A stretch of DNA of 64,000 nucleotides from Oscillospiraceae bacterium (GCA_017624915.1 JAGAMC010000025.1:78917-142916); one strand, 5' to 3'; shown: positions 34,796 through 44,248, counted from the first letter of the stretch. The notes: generated from the sequence alone by a model not told the origin. Made by a program: numbers and translations.

Positions 34796-35740
34796 TTGAA
34801 ACGTAAACTGTTTGCACTGCTGCTCAGCGGCTTTGCCATCATCCTTCTGATGGGCGCCGGCGTGGATCAGACGGCCCTGACGGTTGCTCCCGTCAGCAGC
34901 ATACGGACAGAGGAGCCTGCAGCTCCCGTAGAAGAGCCGCTCGACGTGATAGAGAAAGAGCCCGAAGCCCCCGTTGTGGATGAGCAGCCTGAGCTGGACA
35001 GAATACTTCTGCTGGATGGGCATCCGGTGCCCAAGTCGGCCGGCAGAACTACCATCGGCGGTATGACCTATGTTTCCCTGCGCGTTATGTCGCAGCAGCT
35101 TGACACCTCTGCTCAGGTGAACTGGGACGCGGAGAATAACCTGGTTACGGTCACAACAGAAAAACTGACCATCACCGCAAAGGAAGGTCAGCTCTACATC
35201 GTGGCCAATGGCCGCTACCTGTATATGCCTGAGGGGGTTCAGGTGATCGACGGCCAGATGATGGTGTCCCTGGATGCCCTTGCGAAGGCCTTTGACGCAA
35301 CCACCGGCTGGGATGCTCAGGAGGGCAGATTCCTCGTGACCCGCGGCAGCGGCGCGATTTTGTCCGGCGATGAATTTTATCAGGAAGATGAACTGTTCTG
35401 GATGTCCCGTATCATTTTTGCTGAGAGCGGAAACCAGATCCTCGAGGGAAAGATGGCTGTGGGCAATGTGGTGCTCAACCGCGTCAATCACAGTATCTGG
35501 CCCGACACCATTTTCGGTGTGATCTCCCAGCGCAACCAGTTCAGCACCTATAAAAACGGCAGACTTGCCAACCGCACCCCCAATGCCGGCAGCGTGATCG
35601 CTGCCAAGCTGGTCCTTGACGGCGGAGTGGTAGAGGAAGTGGCCGGTGCATATTACTTTGACGCGTTCCTTGACAGAAGCTGGGCTGCCCGTAACAAGGC
35701 GGTTCTGGCTGTCATCGGCGGACACCGCTTTTACGGCTAA
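34796..35740 (+). CDS. SleB-like cell wall hydrolase with copper-amine-oxidase N-like domain
   Basis: Predicted secreted hydrolase of 314 residues. After a signal sequence (KRKLFALLLSGFAIILLMG) and a Pro/Glu-rich linker (about 35-65) comes a copper-amine-oxidase N-terminal-type domain (about 70-190), a substrate-binding module common in Clostridia, then a Hydrolase_2/SleB domain with WMSRIIFAESGNQ (catalytic Glu region), GKMAVGNVVLNRV and HRFYG at the end. SleB family enzymes are lytic transglycosylases that degrade spore cortex on germination. TTG at 34796 is 8 bases after AAGGAAG; a GTG at 34787 is too close to it. Confidence 0.87.
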   Translation: MKRKLFALLLSGFAIILLMGAGVDQTALTVAPVSSIRTEEPAAPVEEPLDVIEKEPEAPVVDEQPELDRILLLDGHPVPKSAGRTTIGGMTYVSLRVMSQQLDTSAQVNWDAENNLVTVTTEKLTITAKEGQLYIVANGRYLYMPEGVQVIDGQMMVSLDALAKAFDATTGWDAQEGRFLVTRGSGAILSGDEFYQEDELFWMSRIIFAESGNQILEGKMAVGNVVLNRVNHSIWPDTIFGVISQRNQFSTYKNGRLANRTPNAGSVIAAKLVLDGGVVEEVAGAYYFDAFLDRSWAARNKAVLAVIGGHRFYG

Positions 35741-35744
35741 ATTT

Positions 35745-35773
35745 ATCCCCACCTCAAATGAGGTGGGGATTTT
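35745..35773. terminator. Bidirectional terminator between SleB-like gene and tcdA
   Basis: ATCCCCACCTCA (35745-35756) pairs with TGAGGTGGGGAT (35759-35770), followed by TTTT. Confidence 0.9.
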
Positions 35774-35774
35774 G

Positions 35775-36521
35775 CTATTTATCACCAATGAGATCCCGGA
35801 CCACCGCGCCGGCCAGAACAAGGCCCGCGGCGGCGGGGACAAATGGGGTGGAGCCGGGAGTGTCTCTGCGGGCGGCCGAGCCGGGACGGGTGTCGCTGTG
35901 AGCAGGGGGCTCGGCCTGTGCCGGGCGCAGGGGAGTGCGGGGCAGCTCGGAGGAACAGACTACTTTCAGGTGAGCGATGCCCCGGCGGCGCAGTTCTTTT
36001 CGCATGACCCGGGCCAGAGGACAGCCTTCGGTTTTGCTGATGTCGGTGACGGTGAATGAACTTGGATCAAGTTTGTTTCCGGATCCCATTGCACTGATAA
36101 TTGGGACCTGTAAAGCGGTACACCTTGCGGCCAGTTCCAGCTTTGCGGCTACAGTGTCGATGCAGTCGATCACATAGTCGTACTGGCTCAGATCCACCTG
36201 ATCGGCATTTTCGGGCAGGTAAAACATGCGAAAAGCCTGCACGTTGCATGCGGGATTGATGTCCCGCACGCGGTCCGCCATGACCTGCACCTTGGGAAGA
36301 CCGACGGTGGAGTGAAGGGCGGCGATCTGACGGTTCAGATTGCTCAGGGAGACGGTATCGTCATCGTACAGATGCAGGCTGCCGATACCGGAGCGCGCCA
36401 GCGCCTCCACACAGTAACCACCGACGCCGCCCACGCCGAACACAGCCACTTTGGCGCGCTGCAGGCGCGCCATAGCGTCCGAACCAAGCAAAAGTTCAGT
36501 TCGGGAAAATTGTTCGTTCAT
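35775..36521 (-). CDS. tcdA: tRNA threonylcarbamoyladenosine dehydratase
   Basis: E1-like ATP-dependent enzyme that cyclises t6A37 of tRNA to ct6A. The 248-residue protein has the ThiF-fold Rossmann motif VFGVGGVGGYCVEALARSG, LYDDDTVSLSNLNRQ, and YVIDCIDTVAAK as in TcdA/CsdL, and a Pro/Ala-rich stretch before the C-terminal helix. Three start codons (GTG 36530, ATG 36527, ATG 36521) are close; AGGG suits the last. The activator CsdE/SufE and CsdA are not in the window. Confidence 0.9.
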   Translation of the reverse strand: MNEQFSRTELLLGSDAMARLQRAKVAVFGVGGVGGYCVEALARSGIGSLHLYDDDTVSLSNLNRQIAALHSTVGLPKVQVMADRVRDINPACNVQAFRMFYLPENADQVDLSQYDYVIDCIDTVAAKLELAARCTALQVPIISAMGSGNKLDPSSFTVTDISKTEGCPLARVMRKELRRRGIAHLKVVCSSELPRTPLRPAQAEPPAHSDTRPGSAARRDTPGSTPFVPAAAGLVLAGAVVRDLIGDK

Positions 36522-36559
36522 ATCCATCACCCTATCTGCAGTGTGCTGTTCCAGCTTTG

Positions 36560-36588
36560 ATTTTATGGGAAAGAGGAAAAGATGTCAA
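36560..36588 (-). promoter_or_regulatory. tcdA promoter
   Basis: Minus strand: TTGACA (36583-36588), 17-base spacer, TAAAAT (36560-36565). It lies next to the dapB terminator. Confidence 0.83.
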
Positions 36589-36589
36589 C

Positions 36590-36626
36590 AAAAAAGCTTC
36601 GGTGTGTTGAACATCGAAGCTTTTAA
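36590..36626 (-). terminator. Terminator of the asd-dapA-dapB operon
   Basis: AAAAGCTTCG (36592-36601) and CGAAGCTTTT (36615-36624) form the stem, with a T run on the minus strand, 4 bases after dapB. Confidence 0.85.
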
Positions 36627-36629
36627 ATA

Positions 36630-37385
36630 TTACCGGGGGATCAGGCAGGACATGTCGTACAGACCCGGTGCGGAAACACCGGAGATGAACTTGACGGCCT
36701 GAACGGCGCCGGCGGCGAAAATATCACGGGACAGGGCCGTGTGCTTGATCTCCATGATCTCGTCGTGACCGGCGAAGATGATCTCGTGCTCGCCCACGAT
36801 GGTTCCACCGCGCACGGCGCTGATGCCGATCTCCTTTTTGTCCCGGGGCCGGCGCACGCTCTGACGGTCGTAGACATATTCGGTTTCGTGTCCGCAGGCC
36901 TCCGCCGCGGCGTCGGCGATCATCAGGGCGGTTCCGCTGGGGGCGTCCACCTTGCGGCGGTGGTGCCGCTCGACGATCTCGATGTCATAGCTGTCGCCCA
37001 GAACGCCGGCGGCCTTCTTCACAAGAGACAGCAGAACATTAATGCCAAGAGACATGTTGGCAGAGCGGAAGATGGGCACCTGAGTGGCGGCCTCGCCTAT
37101 CCGGGCTATCTGCTCGGGCGTGTAGCCTGTGGTGGCGAGGACCAGCGGGATGTGCCGGGTCTTGGCAAAGTCCAGCAGACCGTCCAGAGCGGCAGGGCTG
37201 GAAAAGTCGATGACAGCATCCGCTTCACCGGTAAACAGGGCGGGGGAGGAGTATACAGGGAAAGGGCGTTCGCTGCCCAGAATGTCGAAGCCGGCCACGA
37301 CCTCTACATCGGGATCGGCATTGCACAGCGCTTCCACCACACGGCCCATGTGGCCGTTGCAGCCGGAAATAATTATCTTATGCAC
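36630..37385 (-). CDS. dapB: 4-hydroxy-tetrahydrodipicolinate reductase
   Basis: Reduces HTPA to tetrahydrodipicolinate in diaminopimelate and lysine synthesis. The 251-residue protein has the N-terminal NAD(P) motif ISGCNGHMGRVVEAL, the ATTGYT segment, and the substrate-binding IVERHHRRKVDAPSGTA with the catalytic His-Lys. The start is GTG, 7 bases after AGAAGG. In spore formers this pathway also feeds dipicolinate. It is separated from dapA by 171 bases rich in inverted repeats. Confidence 0.96.
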   Translation of the reverse strand: MHKIIISGCNGHMGRVVEALCNADPDVEVVAGFDILGSERPFPVYSSPALFTGEADAVIDFSSPAALDGLLDFAKTRHIPLVLATTGYTPEQIARIGEAATQVPIFRSANMSLGINVLLSLVKKAAGVLGDSYDIEIVERHHRRKVDAPSGTALMIADAAAEACGHETEYVYDRQSVRRPRDKKEIGISAVRGGTIVGEHEIIFAGHDEIMEIKHTALSRDIFAAGAVQAVKFISGVSAPGLYDMSCLIPR

Positions 37386-37568
37386 AGTGAAACCTTCTTT
37401 CTAAAAGCCTCGCAGAGTTCGCGTCCACAGACGCGAAGATATTTGATTGTTATTTGCCGCGACATGCGCGTGGAAAATAACACCTCTCGGACCGCAAACG
37501 TGCGAGCAAAGCGAGTGCGCTGCAGCGGGCCGCAATCTGCTCAAATCAGTGACTTGTCACTGATTTGA
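37386..37568. repeat. Cluster of inverted repeats between dapA and dapB
   Basis: Three hairpins lie here: TTCGCGT/ACGCGAA (37418-37424, 37431-37437); an imperfect one, GTTATTT/AAATAAC (37449-37455, 37475-37481) with paired inner bases; and a perfect 12-bp stem (37541-37552, 37557-37568) whose right arm contains the last codons of dapA. None has a good T run. They may be a dispersed palindromic element or RNA processing sites. Confidence 0.6.
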
Positions 37569-38453
37569 AAGAAGACCCATGCGTACCATGGACTGGCGCA
37601 GCACCTCGAGATTCTTCTCAGACATGTCGCACAGGGGCAGACGCAGAGCGCCGGCGTCCAGACCCATCAGATTCATGGCAGCCTTGATGGGAATGGGGTT
37701 GACCTCGATAAACAGGGCATCAATCAGGTCCATGTACTGGATCTGCAGCTTGGAAGCGGCCTCGAAATCGTTTTCAAGGCACAGGTGGCTCATCTTGACC
37801 ATGACCTCGGGGACGATGTTGGAGGCCACGGAGATGACGCCCTTGGCACCCAGAGCCATCATGGGAACGACCTGATCGTCGTTTCCGGACCAGATGTAAA
37901 AATCATCGGGGCACAGGCAGCGGGTGTGGGCCAGCAGGGAGAAGTTGCCGCTGGCCTCCTTGACGCCGTTGATCTTGGGATTCTGAGCCAGCACTCTGTA
38001 GCTCTCGGCGGTGAAAGACACGCCGGTACGGCTGGGCACGTTATAAAGGATCAAGGGCAGATCGGTGCGGTCGGCGATGTACTCGTAGTGCTTGATCAGA
38101 CCGGTCTGGCTGGCCTTGTTGTAGTAGGGGGTGACCAGCAGGGCAGCGTCGGCACCGGAGTCCTGAGCATGCTGGGTCAGGTAGACGGCGGCGGAGGTAT
38201 CGTTGCTGCCGGTGCCGGCGATGACCTTGACACGGTGGTCAACGCGCTTGACGCAGAACTCCACGGCGGCAATGTGCTCGCGGATGGACATGGTGGCGGA
38301 CTCGCCGGTGGTGCCGCAAACGCACACGGCGTCCACGCCGCCGGCGATCTGGTCGTCGATCAGCTTGCCGAAGGCATCGTAGTTAATGTTGCCGCTGGCG
38401 TCAAAGGGGGTGACAAGCGCGGGACAGGAACCGGTAAAAACAGGAGCTCTCAT
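37557..38453 (-). CDS. dapA: 4-hydroxy-tetrahydrodipicolinate synthase
   Basis: Condenses pyruvate with aspartate semialdehyde, the committed step to lysine and diaminopimelate. The 298-residue aldolase-type barrel shows CGTTGESATMS, the Tyr segment LVTPYYNKASQTG, and IYNVPSRTGVS-like LYNVPSRTGVSF, followed by KEASGNF with the Schiff-base lysine. AAAGGGTG lies 8 bases before the ATG. It follows asd by 33 bases. Confidence 0.96.
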   Translation of the reverse strand: MRAPVFTGSCPALVTPFDASGNINYDAFGKLIDDQIAGGVDAVCVCGTTGESATMSIREHIAAVEFCVKRVDHRVKVIAGTGSNDTSAAVYLTQHAQDSGADAALLVTPYYNKASQTGLIKHYEYIADRTDLPLILYNVPSRTGVSFTAESYRVLAQNPKINGVKEASGNFSLLAHTRCLCPDDFYIWSGNDDQVVPMMALGAKGVISVASNIVPEVMVKMSHLCLENDFEAASKLQIQYMDLIDALFIEVNPIPIKAAMNLMGLDAGALRLPLCDMSEKNLEVLRQSMVRMGLLSNQ

Positions 38454-38486
38454 ATCAATGCACCCTTTCAGAATTGAATGTTGAAA

Positions 38487-39581
38487 TTACTTGCGGTCGA
38501 TGTAGCCTTCGGCGCACAGCAGCTCGGCCAGCAGGACACCGCCGCCGGCAGCGCCGCGCAGGGTGTTGTGGGACAGACAGACGAACTTGTAGTCGTACTG
38601 GCTGTCCTCACGCAGACGACCGATGTTCACAGCCATGCCGTTTTCGGTCATGCGGTCCAGACGGGTCTGAGGACGGTTCTCCTCCTCGTAATAGTGGAGG
38701 AACTGCTTGGGGGCGGAGGGCAGCTGCAGCTCCTGCGCGCGGCCGCTGAAGCCGGCCCAGTCAGCCTTGATCTGCTCGATGGAGGGCTTCTTGCCCTCGG
38801 GGAAGCTCATGAACACGGCAGCCATGTGACCGTCCTGGCAGGCCACGCGGAAGCACTGGGCGGTGATGGCGGGGGAGTCGGCGTTGATGATGCCGGTCTG
38901 GCCCACGGTGCCCCACAGCTTCATGGGCTCGCGCTCGCTCTTCTCTTCCTCGCCGCCGATGTAGGGGATGCAGTTATCCACCATCTCGGGCCAGCGCTCG
39001 AAGGTTTTGCCTGCGCCGGAGATAGCCTGATAGGTGCAAACCAGAGCCTTGTCGAGGCCGTACTTCTCTCTCAGGGGATGCAGGGCGGGGATGTAAGACT
39101 GCAAAGAGCAGTTGGACTTAACAGCGATGAAGCCGCGCTTGGTGCCCAGACGCTTGCGCTGAGCCTCAATGATACGGATGTGATCGGCATTGATCTCGGG
39201 CACCACCATGGGCACGTCCTCGGTCCAGCGGTGGGCGGAGTTGTTGGACACCACGGGGCACTCGGCCTTGGCGTACTGCTCCTCCAGCGCGCGGATCTCC
39301 TCTTTCTTCATATCCACTGCGCAGAACACAAAGTCCACCATGGAGGCAATCTTTTCCACATCGTCAGTGGCGTTGAGGACCACGATGTCCTTGGCCTGAG
39401 CGGGGATGGGAGTGGTCATGGCCCAGCGGCCGGCCACAGCCTGCTCATAAGTCTGGCCGGCGCTGCGGGCGCTGGCGGCGATGGCGGTGAGCTGGAACCA
39501 GGGGTGGTTTTCCAGCAGAGTCACAAAACGCTGACCAACCATGCCCGTACCGCCGATAATACCTACTTTGTACTTTTCCAT
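38487..39581 (-). CDS. asd: Aspartate-semialdehyde dehydrogenase
   Basis: Reduces aspartyl phosphate to aspartate semialdehyde, the branch substrate for DapA, methionine and threonine. The 364-residue protein has the NADP motif VGIIGGTGMVGQRF and the nucleophile Cys in AVKSNCSLQSY, with AISGAGKTFERWP. The sequence style is the archaeal/fungal type of Asd, rather than the Bacillus type; the distribution of that type needs alignment. ATG at 39581 is 9 bases after AAAGGA; a TTG at 39590 is an alternative. First gene of the operon. Confidence 0.95.
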   Translation of the reverse strand: MEKYKVGIIGGTGMVGQRFVTLLENHPWFQLTAIAASARSAGQTYEQAVAGRWAMTTPIPAQAKDIVVLNATDDVEKIASMVDFVFCAVDMKKEEIRALEEQYAKAECPVVSNNSAHRWTEDVPMVVPEINADHIRIIEAQRKRLGTKRGFIAVKSNCSLQSYIPALHPLREKYGLDKALVCTYQAISGAGKTFERWPEMVDNCIPYIGGEEEKSEREPMKLWGTVGQTGIINADSPAITAQCFRVACQDGHMAAVFMSFPEGKKPSIEQIKADWAGFSGRAQELQLPSAPKQFLHYYEEENRPQTRLDRMTENGMAVNIGRLREDSQYDYKFVCLSHNTLRGAAGGGVLLAELLCAEGYIDRK

Positions 39582-39672
39582 TTTCGTCAATCCTTTCGCT
39601 TACGCGCACGAGCGCGAAAATTTTTGTGATGCTGGGAAATTGCGCCAATCCCCGATGGGGGAAAAGTTCGGG

Positions 39673-39701
39673 TTGCCAAGCCGTTGGAAAGTCGGTATAA
39701 T
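39673..39701 (+). promoter_or_regulatory. Promoter of the SpoIID-like gene
   Basis: TTGCCA (39673-39678), 17-base spacer, TATAAT (39696-39701). It is a near-consensus vegetative promoter, so the gene may not be sporulation-specific. Confidence 0.87.
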
Positions 39702-39824
39702 AAACGACAGGGAACCTGAGAATTCGTGTATAAACATACACCTTCTTAATAGTTTATGATATCACGTGCAAGGGCCGCTGTCAATGAAATGGCCTTTGGT
39801 TCATTTGGAGAATTGGAGTGCAAT

Positions 39825-41657
39825 ATGGAGCTGAAAATAAGACAAATTGCAGCGGCGCTTCTGGCGGCGGCTGTGTGTTTGGGGTCGGTGTGGGCTGCTC
39901 CTGGCGAGGATGTGTCCGCTGCGGGTGATATTTCCATCGGTGTGACAGAGCAGTCCCCGGTGGTGGATGATCCGTCGGCGGCAGAAGGCGGTGGTGCTGC
40001 TCGGGACCGGTATGTCGATAAGAAGATCCGGGTGGGTCTTGCGTATTCCGGCAGCACCCACGGCTCACTGCCGGAGGCCAAACTGCTGATTGCAGATGGT
40101 TATGGCAGCGGTTACCGCTTTGGTTTTTTTGATGAGGAACTGCAGTTTGTGGAACTGGCCCGGACAGAAGCTCGGGCTCTGAGTATGGTAAAGACCACCA
40201 ATGTATATCTGGTGGGGGAGGCATTTACCGAGGGGATCTCAGAAACCTATCCCACGCTGGGGTGCTATCACCTCAGACGACCGGAAGAGTTCGAGAGCTT
40301 TGAAGTGGCGTCTGCCGTAGCGCAGTTGTATGAAGGCTCGTTCATTGCATGGATCAACGGCGCCTATCAGGTGCGGGTGAATTCCTACACCAAAAACGAT
40401 CAGGCGCAGGCTGCGGCCGCGGAGTTTGATGACGGAAGCTGGAGTGTGTGTTATACCTCTGTATACGGCGTCAATGTGGTGGAAACGGGGACCACCCGGA
40501 TCCTGTTCCAGTTTGACGGGGGCGCGGAAAAGCATCTGGGCATTATGCCGGGTCTTGAGCAGGGTGCAGAGCTGCCAACCTGGTTTAAGGGCTACAAGTA
40601 TTATGGCGGCTTCCGCTATCAGCGCATCAGCGGAGGGAATATCACGGTGGTGAACATCGTGCCGTTAGATACTTATTTGAAAGGTGTTGTCCCCTATGAG
40701 TCGGTTAAGATCTGGCCGCTGGAGACGCTGAAGGCGCAGGCTCTGTGCGCAAAGAATTATGCCCTTGTCAACCTGAACAAGCATAATGGCAACGGGTTTG
40801 ATGTGTGCAACACCACCGATTGTCAGGTCTACTACGGAGCGGGCAGCGGAGGTATGTTTCCCAGCGAGCTGAGCGATCAGGCGGTGGATGAAGTCCACGG
40901 CCTCTACGTGTGGTACAACGACAAGCTGGCACACACCTATTTCTGCTCCAGTAACGGCGGCGGCACGGAGGATGTGTCCAAAGTCTGGGGCAGCAATCAG
41001 GCCACCTACCCCTATCTGGCCGGTGTCGAGGATATCTATGAAGCAACCGTGGCTGATGTGATCCCCAATTACAGCTATTCAAAAACATGGACAAAATACC
41101 AGCTGACAGAGTTTCTGCAGTCCAAGGGTTACGCCACCGGGACTACGGTGGAGGACTTTGAGGTCACGGAGTATTCCAGAACCGGAAATGTGCTGACCAT
41201 GAAGTTTACCTATGCCAACGGAAAGAGCAACACCTTCTCCAGCACCAAAAGCTCCTGGCTTCGAAGCAAGATGGGATGCCGCTCGCTGCATTTCACTGTG
41301 CTGGGGGGGGGAGATATGATCCCGCAGGAATGCCTTGTGAATGGTGAGCAGGTGCTGGAAAGCCTGGGCGGTGTATATGTACTCAGCGGGGACGGAACGC
41401 TCACCCAGCTGGGGCAGAATGTGCCCTATGCCATTACGGGAGCGGGCGACATCGTGGCCGCCGGGGCGCAAAGCACGGTACCGGCCGGTTCGTTCCTGAT
41501 CAGCGGAACGGGCTGGGGCCACAATATCGGCTACAGCCAGTGGGGCGGATATGCCATGGCGCTGCAGGGCTTTACCTGTGAGGAAATCATTGAATTTTAC
41601 TTCACCGGCGTAGAAGTCGGACCTGAAAAGTTGAGTGATAATTTTGAAAACATCTGA
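39825..41657 (+). CDS. SpoIID/LytB-domain lytic transglycosylase-like protein
   Basis: A 610-residue secreted protein: signal peptide (ends near residue 26, VWAAPG), a long N-terminal region of about 250 residues that I do not recognise, and a SpoIID/LytB domain (about 275-600). Catalytic features of SpoIID are seen: [14 protein letters not shown] (Glu after Pro-Tyr), [22 protein letters not shown] and the terminal [17 protein letters not shown]. SpoIID cuts peptidoglycan during engulfment; the vegetative-looking promoter and large extension suggest a LytB-like role is also possible. A run of nine G bases lies at 41303-41311. Its end overlaps queA by 14 bases. Confidence 0.88.
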   Translation: MELKIRQIAAALLAAAVCLGSVWAAPGEDVSAAGDISIGVTEQSPVVDDPSAAEGGGAARDRYVDKKIRVGLAYSGSTHGSLPEAKLLIADGYGSGYRFGFFDEELQFVELARTEARALSMVKTTNVYLVGEAFTEGISETYPTLGCYHLRRPEEFESFEVASAVAQLYEGSFIAWINGAYQVRVNSYTKNDQAQAAAAEFDDGSWSVCYTSVYGVNVVETGTTRILFQFDGGAEKHLGIMPGLEQGAELPTWFKGYKYYGGFRYQRISGGNITVVNIVPLDTYLKGVVPYESVKIWPLETLKAQALCAKNYALVNLNKHNGNGFDVCNTTDCQVYYGAGSGGMFPSELSDQAVDEVHGLYVWYNDKLAHTYFCSSNGGGTEDVSKVWGSNQATYPYLAGVEDIYEATVADVIPNYSYSKTWTKYQLTEFLQSKGYATGTTVEDFEVTEYSRTGNVLTMKFTYANGKSNTFSSTKSSWLRSKMGCRSLHFTVLGGGDMIPQECLVNGEQVLESLGGVYVLSGDGTLTQLGQNVPYAITGAGDIVAAGAQSTVPAGSFLISGTGWGHNIGYSQWGGYAMALQGFTCEEIIEFYFTGVEVGPEKLSDNFENI

Positions 41658-42666
41658 TTTTGATTTTGAACTGCCGGAAGAGCTGATCGCCCAGACTCCG
41701 CTGGAACAGCGGGATGCGTCCCGGCTGCTGACGCTGGATAAACAAACGGGCAGGACCGGACACCACCATTTTTATGACCTTGCTGATATGCTGCAGCCGG
41801 GCGACTGCCTTGTAATGAACGATTCCCGGGTGCTGCCTGCCCGGCTTTTAGGCAGACGGGAGACGGGGGGCGCCTGTGAGGTGCTGCTTCTGATCGACAG
41901 GGGAGACAAGACCTGGGAATGCCTTGTGCGGCCGGGAAGAAAGCTCAAGCCCGGAGCGAAAGTCGTCTTTGGTGATGGTGAGCTCACCGGCGAGATCGTG
42001 GCCGAGGTGGAGGGCGGAAACCGCCTTGTCCGCTTTGACTATGAGGGGATATTCCTGGAGGTGCTGGAGCGGCTTGGACGTATGCCGCTGCCGCCCTATA
42101 TTACCGCGGAACTGGAAGATGCAGAGCGCTATCAGACGGTCTATTCAAAGGTGACCGGTTCTGCGGCTGCACCTACTGCAGGACTGCATTTCACGCCGGA
42201 ACTTTTGGAAAAGATCCGAAAAAAGGGCGTAAAGCTTTGCTACGTTACACTTCATGTGGGACTTGGGACATTTCGCCCTGTGAAAGCGGAGGATATTGAT
42301 GAGCACGAGATGCATTCCGAGTACTGTGTTATCTCAAAAGAGACGGCTGATACCATCAATGCCGCCAAGGCGGCGGGCGGCCGTGTCGTCTGCGTAGGTA
42401 CCACTTCCTGCCGCACAGTGGAAAGCTGGGCGGGGGAGGATGGCCTGATGAGGGAAAGTGCCGGGTGGACCAACATCTTTATCTATCCCGGCTATCGGTT
42501 CAAGGTGCTGGACGCTCTTGTGACCAACTTCCATCTGCCGCAGTCCACGCTCATTATGCTGGTTTCGGCTCTGGCCGGGCGGGAGAATGTGCTGGCTGCT
42601 TATGAAGAGGCGGTGCGGGAGGGCTATCGTTTCTTCTCCTTTGGCGATGCCATGTTTATTTCTTGA
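41644..42666 (+). CDS. queA: S-adenosylmethionine:tRNA ribosyltransferase-isomerase
   Basis: Transfers and rearranges ribose from SAM onto preQ1-tRNA to give epoxyqueuosine. The 340-residue protein starts [19 protein letters not shown], has [13 protein letters not shown], the [22 protein letters not shown] block, and [17 protein letters not shown]. The TTG at 41644 gives the exact family N-terminus; an in-frame GTG at 41635 adds three residues. It is paired with tgt for queuosine in tRNA. Confidence 0.94.
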   Translation: MKTSDFDFELPEELIAQTPLEQRDASRLLTLDKQTGRTGHHHFYDLADMLQPGDCLVMNDSRVLPARLLGRRETGGACEVLLLIDRGDKTWECLVRPGRKLKPGAKVVFGDGELTGEIVAEVEGGNRLVRFDYEGIFLEVLERLGRMPLPPYITAELEDAERYQTVYSKVTGSAAAPTAGLHFTPELLEKIRKKGVKLCYVTLHVGLGTFRPVKAEDIDEHEMHSEYCVISKETADTINAAKAAGGRVVCVGTTSCRTVESWAGEDGLMRESAGWTNIFIYPGYRFKVLDALVTNFHLPQSTLIMLVSALAGRENVLAAYEEAVREGYRFFSFGDAMFIS

Positions 42667-42681
42667 TCGGGAGAGATTTAT

Positions 42682-43815
42682 GTGTTTGAAGTTCTGAAAA
42701 CTCAGGGCAAAGCCCGCCGGGGCCGGTTTGTTTGCGCCCACGGCGAAGTGCAGACACCGGTGTTTATGAATGTTGGGACACAGGGGGCCATCAAGGGCGC
42801 TGTGTCCGCTCACGACCTCAAGCGGATCGGCTGTCAGGTGGAGCTGTCCAACACATACCACCTGCATCTGCGCCCTACGGATGATGTGGTTCGGCAGATG
42901 GGCGGCCTGCATAAGTTTATGGACTGGGATGGCCCCATTCTGACTGACAGCGGCGGGTTTCAGGTGTTTTCCCTGTCCGGCCTGCGCAAGATCACGGAAG
43001 AGGGCGTTACCTTTGCTTCCCACATCGATGGCAAACGCATTTTTATGGGGCCGGAGGAGTCCATGCAGATCCAGTCCAATTTGGGCAGTGACATTGCCAT
43101 GGCCTTTGACGAGTGCGTGGAAAATCCCGCGCCTTACGACTATGTGAAAGCTTCCTGCGAGCGCACCCTTCGCTGGCTGGAGCGCTGCAAGAAAGAGCAT
43201 GACAGGCTGAATGCCTTGTCGGATACAGTCAACCCCGGGCAGATGCTGTTCGGCATCAATCAGGGTGGTACGCACCCGGATCTGCGCGTGTGGCACATGA
43301 AGGAGACAGCCAAAATTGACTGTGACGGCTATGCCATCGGCGGCCTTGCTGTGGGTGAGCCAACTCAGGTCATGTATGATATTATCGATGCGGTGGAGCC
43401 CCATATGCCCAAGGACAAGCCCCGCTATCTTATGGGCGTGGGAACCCCCTCCAACATCATTGAGGGCGTGGCCAGGGGCGTTGATTTCTTTGACTGCGTC
43501 ATGCCTGCCCGCAATGCCCGCCACGGAAAGCTCTTTACGTGGGAAGGGACTATCAACATCAAAAACGAGAAGTATAAGCTGGATGAGCGGCCCATCAGCC
43601 CCGGCTGCCAGTGTCCCGCGTGCCGCAGTTTCTCACGGGCTTATATCCGACACCTTCTCTCTGCGGGAGAGATGCTGGCTATGCGCCTGACAGTGCTGCA
43701 CAACCTGTACTTCTATAATGAGCTGATGCTGCGCATCCGACAGGCGCTGGACGAGGAGCGGTTTGACCAGTTCCGGACGGAATACTCTGAAAAGCTGGGG
43801 CGTCCTGCTGTGTGA
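42682..43815 (+). CDS. tgt: tRNA-guanine transglycosylase
   Basis: Exchanges guanine 34 for preQ1 in GUN-anticodon tRNAs. The 377-residue barrel shows DSGGFQVFSLSGLRKI with the catalytic Asp, GGLAVGEP, PRYLMGVGTP, DCVMPARNARHG with the nucleophile Asp, and the zinc site CQCPACRSFSRAYIRHL. GTG start with GGGAGAG 6 bases upstream. Queuosine precursors may be salvaged, as no queCDEF is in the window. Confidence 0.96.
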   Translation: MFEVLKTQGKARRGRFVCAHGEVQTPVFMNVGTQGAIKGAVSAHDLKRIGCQVELSNTYHLHLRPTDDVVRQMGGLHKFMDWDGPILTDSGGFQVFSLSGLRKITEEGVTFASHIDGKRIFMGPEESMQIQSNLGSDIAMAFDECVENPAPYDYVKASCERTLRWLERCKKEHDRLNALSDTVNPGQMLFGINQGGTHPDLRVWHMKETAKIDCDGYAIGGLAVGEPTQVMYDIIDAVEPHMPKDKPRYLMGVGTPSNIIEGVARGVDFFDCVMPARNARHGKLFTWEGTINIKNEKYKLDERPISPGCQCPACRSFSRAYIRHLLSAGEMLAMRLTVLHNLYFYNELMLRIRQALDEERFDQFRTEYSEKLGRPAV

Positions 43816-43830
43816 TTTTAAAAAGAGGAC

Positions 43831-43859
43831 TTGCCAAACGGGAAAAAGCCCGCTATAAT
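43831..43859 (+). promoter_or_regulatory. yajC promoter
   Basis: TTGCCA (43831-43836), 17-base spacer, TATAAT (43854-43859), 46 bases before the start. Confidence 0.87.
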
Positions 43860-43904
43860 GTTTGAAGCTGATATTCACAATAAAAATGTCTGGAGGAACT
43901 AATT

Positions 43905-44186
43905 TTGGACGGTACATCTTATATTCTGATGCTGGTACTGATGTTCGGCGCGCTGTATTTCTTTATGATCCGCCCCGAGAACAAAAAACGCAAAGCTGCT
44001 GAGGCAATGCGCAACTCTCTGGCTGTTGGTGATGTGATCACCACCATCGGCGGCATCGTGGGTACCATCTGTGCTGTGAAGGAAAATACCATCGTGATCG
44101 AGACCGGCGCTGACCGCGTGCGTATCGAGTTCACCAAATGGGCTGTCTCTTCCAAGGGTGCTGAAGTCACCGACACAAGCAAATAA
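43905..44186 (+). CDS. yajC: Preprotein translocase accessory subunit YajC
   Basis: Small single-span membrane protein that associates with SecDF and the Sec translocon. The 93-residue product has an N-terminal hydrophobic helix ending FFMIRPENKKRKAAEAM, the typical RP-Q/E-KKR motif, and the cytoplasmic LAVGDVITTIGGIVGTI segment. TTG start 8 bases after GGAGG. secD and secF are not in the window. Confidence 0.94.
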   Translation: MDGTSYILMLVLMFGALYFFMIRPENKKRKAAEAMRNSLAVGDVITTIGGIVGTICAVKENTIVIETGADRVRIEFTKWAVSSKGAEVTDTSK

Positions 44187-44197
44187 GGCATGTTTGC

Positions 44198-44248
44198 CAC
44201 CCTCACCGCATAAGATTCCTCAAAAGGAAGCGGGGAGGGTGCTTTTTT
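44198..44248 (+). terminator. Terminator hairpin that also holds the next gene's ribosome site
   Basis: CACCCTC (44198-44204) pairs with GAGGGTG (44235-44241), extended by CCGC/GCGG and an inner TTCCT/AGGAA stem, then T6 (44243-44248). The ATG of the next gene begins at 44249. GGGGAGGGTG in the 3' arm is the only ribosome-binding site in reach of that ATG. Confidence 0.82.

Noticed and set aside
39582..39824. Lysine riboswitch or T-box before asd
   Set aside because: The gap to the divergent gene is too short and too poor in the conserved L-box or T-box elements; no such leader is seen.
41300..41315. Suspected frameshift at the G run of the SpoIID-like gene
   Set aside because: The frame reads through correctly and the SpoIID motifs on both sides are in one frame; kept only as a tract of interest.
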